The position numbers and the translations under genes are program-made. A stretch of 64,000 bases of DNA from assembly GCF_004785645.1 (NCBI RefSeq), contig NZ_SRPE01000013.1, forward strand, positions 29,287-93,286, read 5' to 3'. This DNA is from Empedobacter tilapiae. GTDB taxonomy: Bacteria > Bacteroidota > Bacteroidia > Flavobacteriales > Weeksellaceae. A model generated the notes under the pieces. That model ran no database searches. It was not told where the DNA came from and saw only the letters and a list, made by a program, of their open reading frames with translations. Shown here in pieces: positions 58,291-64,000 of the stretch; the first letter of the stretch is position 1, and every line of letters starts with the position of its first letter.

Positions 58291-59154
58291 TCAATGATGG
58301 GTTATAATAAAATCACGAACATATTCTTCTAATTTTGGTAAACCATAATAGTTGTTTTTTTTCCAGAAATCAGAATCTCCTATATAATTTTCAGGTTTTC
58401 CACCATACCATTCTTCAAACTTATCAGACCAATATTTTTTTCGTAAAGGATAACTTGTATTAAATATATAAGCTCTAATTTCTGATATTTCTTTTATTGT
58501 CCAATTGTTTCTATAAAGATATCCATAATCTTCTAGAGCAATTAAATAACCACTATTTTTTATAGTTGTATTTTCTGATATGTAATCTAATATTTTGGTA
58601 TTTATTTGTAAACTATCATTTTTATCTCTCGTGAATATTAAATTGTCTACAACTTTTTTTGGAGATGAAATACTTTCTCGCATTACAAAAGAAATATCTT
58701 GTTTATTAGGCGACTTTAATAGAATATTTTTATAATCTTCTTCAAAAGTTACTAAATCAATTTTGCTTAACTCTCCATTTTTATTGAATAAAGTATACCA
58801 TTTTTCTTGTAAAAGCTGTACAATAATTGTTTTTTTATCGTTCTTATAAGCTACAATATCATCGCTTTTAGCATTTTTGTATTTTATTTTTAACGAATCT
58901 AAAAATTGATGTGCATTTGCACTATAAAAATTTGCATCATCTGCAATTGTATAAAAGTTTTCTTCACCTATTCTTTTTTTCATTTCATCATAATTATTTG
59001 ATGAAGGAATTATAAATAAAACTTGATTATTTTCAATAAAAATAGTATCCTTTATCTCGATAGAAACTACTTCATTTGTTGATATTTTAGATTCTTTATA
59101 TTTACAAGAAACAAAGAGTCCATTTAGTAATAAGATTAGTATTATATTTTTCAT
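58291..59154 (-). CDS. Lipoprotein, tandem paralogue 1 (possible immunity protein)
   Basis: 287 residues. Lipoprotein signal MKNIILILLLNGLFVSC. Its C-domain (LIFTRDKNDSLQINTKILDYISEN...YPLRKKYWSDKFEEWYGGKPENYIGD...NNYYGLPKLEEYVRDFIITHH) is shared with the downstream paralogue. Its N-half (IKDTIFIENNQVLFIIPSSNNYDEMKKRI) is not. It stops at TGA exactly where the paralogue has TGG, so it lacks the last four residues (WTQY) that the DNA still encodes. It starts 7 bases after the orphan GH19 module, the spacing of an effector-immunity pair. Confidence 0.65.
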   Translation of the reverse strand: MKNIILILLLNGLFVSCKYKESKISTNEVVSIEIKDTIFIENNQVLFIIPSSNNYDEMKKRIGEENFYTIADDANFYSANAHQFLDSLKIKYKNAKSDDIVAYKNDKKTIIVQLLQEKWYTLFNKNGELSKIDLVTFEEDYKNILLKSPNKQDISFVMRESISSPKKVVDNLIFTRDKNDSLQINTKILDYISENTTIKNSGYLIALEDYGYLYRNNWTIKEISEIRAYIFNTSYPLRKKYWSDKFEEWYGGKPENYIGDSDFWKKNNYYGLPKLEEYVRDFIITHH

Positions 59155-59161
59155 AAAATTT

Positions 59162-60393
59162 TTATTGTTTAATTTCTATATGATAACAATTGTTTTCAAC
59201 AAGTACTTTAGTAACTTTTTTTGTAATTTCTCGTTTAAAATCTTTAGGATTTGATAATCCTGCTATTGAGACGTCAAATACATTCATAATAGAAGGATCT
59301 ACACAATGCTTAGAAACAGTTGTTGATCCTAATTCTTTAATTTTAGCTTCCATTTCTTTAATAATGCCTTCTTTCGCTTTTCCTTTAGATTTTGCAAATT
59401 CATAAGAATCTAAAACTTTTTGTCCAGAAGCTGCATATGTTTTTCTTTGCTCTTTCATACCATTTAAAATTATATTTTCATACATAACTCTTGCTTGATT
59501 GTATGGATCTCTCGCGGTACTAATAATTGTTATTGAATAATTTTTTGTTAATTCACCTATCTCTTTTAATAAATTTAAAGATTTTTCATTAACAACTTTT
59601 TGCTCTGCATTTTTACCAAATTTTATAATTACTTTAGAAGAAATTGGTTTTACAGGAATATCCTTGTTAATATTTTTACAACTATCTACCAAAAATGTAA
59701 CTTTTGTTATTTGATAATGACTTCTTCTTTCAGTTTTCGAAGTGGTGTATTTATTAATAATATTAGTTACTAAATCTACAACATCGTTATCTGGCATAGT
59801 TCCTGTTTTATCAGCTTGTACAAACATATCGTCTTTGTACCAATCTGCCATTCCTGTAAGTGTAGCTTCTGTTACAGACATATAGCCTTCGTCTATACTT
59901 ATAGCTTTATTAGGACTATCATATTTTTTGAAAATATTTACATTCTCATCAGAAGCAAATTTATCTATTCGTTTTTGGATGGCTTCATAATTACTACGAC
60001 CTGTTATTTGTAATAAACCACGTCCTCTAAAATTCCATCCATCATTTTTTCCTGTATTCCTAAAATTTTTCCCTGTATCATATTGGTAACCATAAGCGTA
60101 ATTAGCTAATACAATTTGATTTGCTTCAGGGACTGCAGCTCCAGATGTTTCTTTCCTTCCATAAGTTTGCGCAATTCTTTTCCTTCTTCAGTTTCAAAAG
60201 CTTTTAAACTAATTGCTAAATTATCTTTATAATAATTAAAGCTTTCTCCACGAACTCCTGATTCCAAATCTGAGCTTACTTCTTGTATTGATTGAGCAAA
60301 GAAATGCGCTTTCCGAGCACGAGTGTCTAATTTATAGTGCTTCTTGTACGTATTAAATATTTCGGCTAATTCAGTTAAGATATTTAAATCTTT
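59162..60393 (-). pseudogene. Orphan GH19 + M15-like peptidoglycan hydrolase module, no start codon, one frameshift
   Basis: Coding sequence begins directly after the stop of the upstream lipoprotein gene (60394) with KDLNILTELAEIFNTYKKHYKL and has no start. A GH19 lysozyme/chitinase-like domain follows: ARKAHFFAQSIQEVSSDLESGVRGESFNYY and, after a frameshift near 60178 (an A4 run where A5 would restore frame), RIAQTYGRKETSG...NDGWNFRGRGLLQITGRSNYE. The intact tail from 59881 (MSVTEATLTGMADWYKDD) continues into a domain with STARDPYNQARVMYEN and SKHCVDPSIMNVFDV. That domain looks like a VanY/M15 D-Ala peptidase (SxHxxG/D-type), which is tentative. The start matches LTELDEIF in the intact effector at 61493-63742. 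Confidence 0.65.
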
Positions 60394-61512
60394 TTATCTA
60401 TTTCTTAATTCTATCAAAAAATCATAAGTAACGTCTTCAAATTTTATTTCTCCAAAATCTTTAGTAGTAAAATGTTTAGTTGGAATTATTTTATCATGGT
60501 CACTTTTATCAAAATACTCTTCAGAATATTTTGATAAAACAAATTGATTATTAATATATTTGAAAGTGATATAGTAATTAAATAATATAGAATTATCAGA
60601 GCAAGATTGTCCTTCAATTGTAAAATAATTATTCTTTACTTTTACATCAGAAAATCCTTCTGAAACACAGTTATTATTATTATCAAAAATTAAACTTTCA
60701 TTCTCATTATAAATCTTATAATTTTCTCCAGTTTTTTTTAATATTTGTACAGGAAGTTTAAAATGATTTTGCTCAAAATCATTATTCTTATTTAAATTTT
60801 GAAGAACAGCAATTTTATATTCTATGTTATTCAATTTAATATTATTTTCAAGAACAATATTAGTTTGCTTATTTTTACCATTTTCGATTGCACGATTCAG
60901 AGTCCCATTGGATTTAAAGGAATTAATTTGTATACTATACTTTAAATCTTTTTCTTTTAATGATAGATGATTTTGTTTATAGAAACTAGGAACATCATCG
61001 TATTTATGAGTATTTATTTCAAAACTACTCGTATAAAATTTTAAATCATTTGAGTTATTAATTTTTAGAAGTTCAAATGTCAAAAACTCTTCTGTTGTAG
61101 TAGGTAACAAAATAAAGAAATCAGTATTATCCTTAGATTCAAGTACTTTTATTAATGAAATAGCATCTTCAATCGATATATCATAGGTAAAATTGAATTG
61201 AGTGATAATTCTTTTATTATTAAATTCGATTATAGCTTCCTCTTTTTGTAAATCTAAAATTAGTTTTAAATTTTTTATTTTAGAATCCGAAATTTGATAT
61301 TCAACTTCATTATTAGTTTCACGATTTTTTTCTATTTTAATATTAACTTCTTCATATAATAATGAATCAGATTTTGAAAAATTAACTTTGTTTTCTGTTG
61401 TTAAACTATTTTCTTGTTTTTTGCAATTAATAAAACTACTAATCATTAATACATTTATTATTGCAATTTTAAAACATAAGCTTAACTTACTTTTATAAAT
61501 AATCTGACTCAT
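60394..61512 (-). CDS. Lipoprotein overlapping the effector gene (possible immunity protein)
   Basis: About 372 residues from the ATG at 61512, which lies 20 bases inside the end of the effector gene; an upstream ATG at 61545 would lengthen the N-terminus without improving the signal. Signal region KLSLCFKIAIINVLMISSFINC with Cys near residue 30. The mature part is strand-rich, ending HDKIIPTKHFTTKDFGEIKFEDVTYDFLIELRNR. No family recognised. Tight overlap with a peptidoglycan-targeting effector and a lipoprotein signal fit a periplasmic immunity protein, but this is inference. Confidence 0.65.
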   Translation of the reverse strand: MSQIIYKSKLSLCFKIAIINVLMISSFINCKKQENSLTTENKVNFSKSDSLLYEEVNIKIEKNRETNNEVEYQISDSKIKNLKLILDLQKEEAIIEFNNKRIITQFNFTYDISIEDAISLIKVLESKDNTDFFILLPTTTEEFLTFELLKINNSNDLKFYTSSFEINTHKYDDVPSFYKQNHLSLKEKDLKYSIQINSFKSNGTLNRAIENGKNKQTNIVLENNIKLNNIEYKIAVLQNLNKNNDFEQNHFKLPVQILKKTGENYKIYNENESLIFDNNNNCVSEGFSDVKVKNNYFTIEGQSCSDNSILFNYYITFKYINNQFVLSKYSEEYFDKSDHDKIIPTKHFTTKDFGEIKFEDVTYDFLIELRNR

Positions 61513-63742
61513 CTTTATATGTGTCTTTTTGTCCATTAAATTCATAAATCTTTCCTTTTTTTGCGGTATTTTCTTGGTTTTTTCTTTGAGAATCAGACAT
61601 AGTATTATAATTTTTAAAGTCTATAAAAAAGCCTGGATTTATACGGTTTTTTGTATTTAAGTTTCTTATTTCAAAGTGTAAGTGAGGAGCAGCGGTACCA
61701 TCTTGTTTTTCTCCTTTATTAACTCCTGACACCCCTGTTTCTCCTATTGGTATATCAACATTATTAATTATCCATCCTTTTTTTACATATACTTTTCTTA
61801 AATGAGCATAATGTAGGACTATATCTTTATTTTTTGAAAAATCACCAATCATATCATACTCTAATTTAGGATATAGTAAGCTATATTTTTTATAATGTGA
61901 TAAAAACGTTTCCTTATCTAAGACTTTTAAAAATAATTGCTTACCATATCCTCTTTCTGCATTGGTACTTGATCTTACTTCAACAACTTCACATTTTACG
62001 CACGCAAAAATATGTGTACCAGGATAAGCATAAAAATCTAACCCATAATGAGTAGATCCATCTCTAGTCTTTCCAAACAATCCCCAATGCTTTCCATAAT
62101 CTCCACCACCACCACTTTGCATATATAATGTACATATAGGATTCTCTACTGGATCATGCCATTTTAAACTATCTATAGTATTAGTATTTTTAATTTCATC
62201 TCCATTACATTCTTTTACTTTGAAAATTTTGACAGTTTTCTTTAAATTTTCCCATCGATCATTTCTTGTAGGAGTATTACTATTAACTATATCTACAATA
62301 TTATCTAAATTTATTCGCTCGATACCTTCGTCTGCCTTATTTTTACATCCATATTCTTTCCAATAAGCCATACTTGCTATTGTACCTTCTTTCATATTGT
62401 TAATGTTATTCGCATCTACAATAATATTAAATGAAGGCAAATCAGATTTTATTCTACTATTAATTTTAACATATTTATCTTTACCAGTAATTTGAATAAT
62501 ACCTCGTCCTCTATATTTCCATCCATCACCACTATAAAAATCACCATTACCTAAATCTTTTCTATTAGAATAAGCTACATTCGCAATAAATTCAGGTTCT
62601 GATTTTTGGAATTTCAAATGTGGTTTATTGTATTTTTCTTTCAATAAATTAATATTTTTTTGATCAATTCTACCATATTTAAAAGCTAATTCGTTTGGAG
62701 AACCATTTAATTTCTTTGTGGTACTAAAATTTGCAAAATGTATTGGGAGCTTTTCGACTGCATAATCTAAACTCTCGCCATTTTTAATGGTAATTTCAGG
62801 ACCTATTTCCTGTAATACTTGTGCAAAAAAATGAGCTTTTTGTTGACATGAATTTAAACCAAAGTTTTTATTTGCTAAATTAAAAGCATTTAATAAAGCT
62901 GACTTTTCTTGTAGTGTAGCACTTGTAAATATTTCATCTAATTCTGTCAATGTCAAAATTTCGCATCTAGGACACTTCCCATTTGTAGATTCTTCTGGCG
63001 TATCAATATCATTATAAGAAGACATAGACCTTGCATTCTCAAAAATATCAGCAATAGATTGATATTGAGAAACCACAACAACTGGTGCTTTATTGTTAAC
63101 CGATTGTTCTTCGTAAGTTGCTGTTACAAAAAATCCGATTGCTTTTATATTACCTATCATCAGATTCATAGACTCTGTTGGCGATAATAATTGCATCACA
63201 TTAAACTGTGTTAATCCAATTCCTTTTTCATTAATATCAACTAATCTCGAATTCATCAAATTAGGTTCACTTTTATCTTCAGCATTCCAAACATGTACTT
63301 TCACTTGTTTGTTTACCATATTTATACATTCTACACGTACAGTTAACGAATTACCAATACCTGCTAAATCTACATTTTTTGCACCTTTATTGTAAATTAC
63401 AACTTTCTTTATCTCAGCTTTACTTGACTTCTTCGTGGGATTAACAAAATAACTTGCAGCAAAACTTGCTTTATCTTTTTGTGTTAAAAGTTCTTTCTCT
63501 AGTTTATAGATATCCAAACGATACTCTACATTATAGCCAAAAGAATAAGGTACTGACTGTCCCGTTTTTGGAATATTATTCTTTGTAACATTAACAAAAG
63601 CACCGTTTTTGTATTTCTTAAAAATATACCATGCATAGGTCACTTTGTTCATATTACTCGTAAACAGAACTCCATTAAAATTGACTACCGAATACATTTC
63701 GGTAACACCTACAATTGGCTTTTTCTCTCCTATTATCTTCAT
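61493..63742 (-). CDS. Modular peptidoglycan-hydrolase effector: beta N-domains + GH19 + M23 peptidase
   Basis: 749 residues, no signal peptide. Residues about 1-230 are two or three Ig-like beta domains (EKKPIVGVTEMYSVVNF..., ...AEIKKVVIYNKGAKN..., ...NIKAIGFFVTATYEEQ), the adaptor part of flavobacterial secreted effectors. After a CPRC linker, LTLTELDEIFTSATLQEKSALLN opens a GH19-type muramidase/chitinase domain (KAHFFAQVLQEIGPEITIKNGE, YSGDGWKYRGRGIIQITGKDKY, about 265-500). A C-terminal M23 zinc endopeptidase follows: HYGLDFYAYPGTH, VLHYAHLRK and APHLHFEIRN (about 545-720). The two domains would cut glycan and peptide bonds of cell wall. It follows a PAAR-like gene by 10 bases, so it is probably a type VI (T6SSiii) cargo effector. 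Confidence 0.85.
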   Translation of the reverse strand: MKIIGEKKPIVGVTEMYSVVNFNGVLFTSNMNKVTYAWYIFKKYKNGAFVNVTKNNIPKTGQSVPYSFGYNVEYRLDIYKLEKELLTQKDKASFAASYFVNPTKKSSKAEIKKVVIYNKGAKNVDLAGIGNSLTVRVECINMVNKQVKVHVWNAEDKSEPNLMNSRLVDINEKGIGLTQFNVMQLLSPTESMNLMIGNIKAIGFFVTATYEEQSVNNKAPVVVVSQYQSIADIFENARSMSSYNDIDTPEESTNGKCPRCEILTLTELDEIFTSATLQEKSALLNAFNLANKNFGLNSCQQKAHFFAQVLQEIGPEITIKNGESLDYAVEKLPIHFANFSTTKKLNGSPNELAFKYGRIDQKNINLLKEKYNKPHLKFQKSEPEFIANVAYSNRKDLGNGDFYSGDGWKYRGRGIIQITGKDKYVKINSRIKSDLPSFNIIVDANNINNMKEGTIASMAYWKEYGCKNKADEGIERINLDNIVDIVNSNTPTRNDRWENLKKTVKIFKVKECNGDEIKNTNTIDSLKWHDPVENPICTLYMQSGGGGDYGKHWGLFGKTRDGSTHYGLDFYAYPGTHIFACVKCEVVEVRSSTNAERGYGKQLFLKVLDKETFLSHYKKYSLLYPKLEYDMIGDFSKNKDIVLHYAHLRKVYVKKGWIINNVDIPIGETGVSGVNKGEKQDGTAAPHLHFEIRNLNTKNRINPGFFIDFKNYNTMSDSQRKNQENTAKKGKIYEFNGQKDTYKDESDYL

Positions 63743-63752
63743 AGTAAAACCG

Positions 63753-64000
63753 TTAATAATAATCTACATTTTGCTGAACAATTTGATCTTTAAACTCATC
63801 AAAATCAATCACGGGATTATAGATTTGTTGCTCAAAAGAACTCGCATTTTCTACATTTTTTTTACCAATTTCACTTTGCTGTCCATGTTTCAGAATCGTT
63901 ATTTTTCCTCCAGTTGCGCACATTAATTCAGAAATTTCGGTCAAACAACTTTTATCCATCACTTTAATTTTATCACAAGCTTTTTGCCATTTACCCGCAG
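63753..64000 (-). CDS. PAAR-like (DUF4280) protein, C-terminal part; runs off the window
   Basis: The frame is open through base 64000: GKWQKACDKIKVMDKSCLTEISELMCATGGKITILKHGQ, then a short tail to the stop at 63753. LTEISELMCATGGKITILKHGQ is the C-terminal signature of DUF4280/PAAR-like spike-tip proteins that load effectors onto the T6SS needle. The N-terminal part is outside the window. Placed 10 bases before the effector gene. Confidence 0.8.
   Translation of the reverse strand, partial: AGKWQKACDKIKVMDKSCLTEISELMCATGGKITILKHGQQSEIGKKNVENASSFEQQIYNPVIDFDEFKDQIVQQNVDYY

Overview
The window comes from a low-GC (about 30 % by eye) member of Flavobacteriia, most like the Weeksellaceae/Empedobacter side of the order. 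The evidence is the TAnnTTTG promoter elements of Bacteroidetes, two secreted enzymes with type IX secretion (Por) sorting tails, a fused CcsB-CcsA cytochrome assembly protein, TonB receptors with carboxypeptidase-like N-domains, a flavobacterial 6S RNA between zapA and rny, and a two-motif DnaJ zinc finger. The genus is inference. I see no tRNA or rRNA gene of normal form, CRISPR array or insertion sequence.

Layout. 0-14 kb: a truncated carbon-nitrogen hydrolase, proline dehydrogenase, zinc-free ribosomal protein L31, lipoproteins, a polymerase V operon in the order umuC-umuD, the large cytochrome c maturation gene ccsBA, and a catalytic/non-catalytic M16 peptidase pair. 14-18.5 kb: a sulfur-related group (TauE/SafE exporter, thiol-methyltransferase-like enzyme, persulfide-dioxygenase/rhodanese fusion) behind a perfect palindrome that overlaps a promoter. 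18.5-35 kb: glycosyltransferase, MiaE-like hydroxylase, flavin oxidoreductase, a DUF6150 'septoil knot' protein, ribonucleotide reductase with no ATP-cone in either subunit, RNase Y, 6S RNA, ZapA, and an M23 peptidase overlapping a TonB receptor. 35-48.6 kb: grpE-dnaJ, a secreted M36 protease, a secreted endonuclease I beside a free-standing MnmA C-terminal domain, a copper/heavy-metal module (HYC_CC_PP protein, TonB receptor, HMA protein), glycyl-tRNA synthetase and a small holin-like membrane protein.

48.6-55.3 kb is the most striking region. A WYL regulator with palindromes upstream is followed, on the other strand, by a tRNA-like non-coding RNA. Its parts come in circularly permuted order: T-arm, acceptor strands capped by a GAAA tetraloop, D-arm, then a perfect tRNA-Lys(UUU) anticodon hairpin. 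After it comes a tightly overlapping operon: SPFH protein, two polymerase-beta-type nucleotidyltransferases and the RNA ligase RtcB. I read this as an RNA damage/repair cassette with a Y-RNA-like partner.

56-64 kb (end) is accessory and reads right to left: a PAAR-like (DUF4280) protein running off the window, a GH19 + M23 peptidoglycan-hydrolase effector, a lipoprotein overlapping it, an orphan frameshifted GH19 + M15-like module with no start, and a run of related small lipoproteins. This has the look of a type VI secretion effector/immunity island. Four genes in the window are broken (about 34.9, 48.7, 56.5 and 60 kb), mostly at homopolymer runs.
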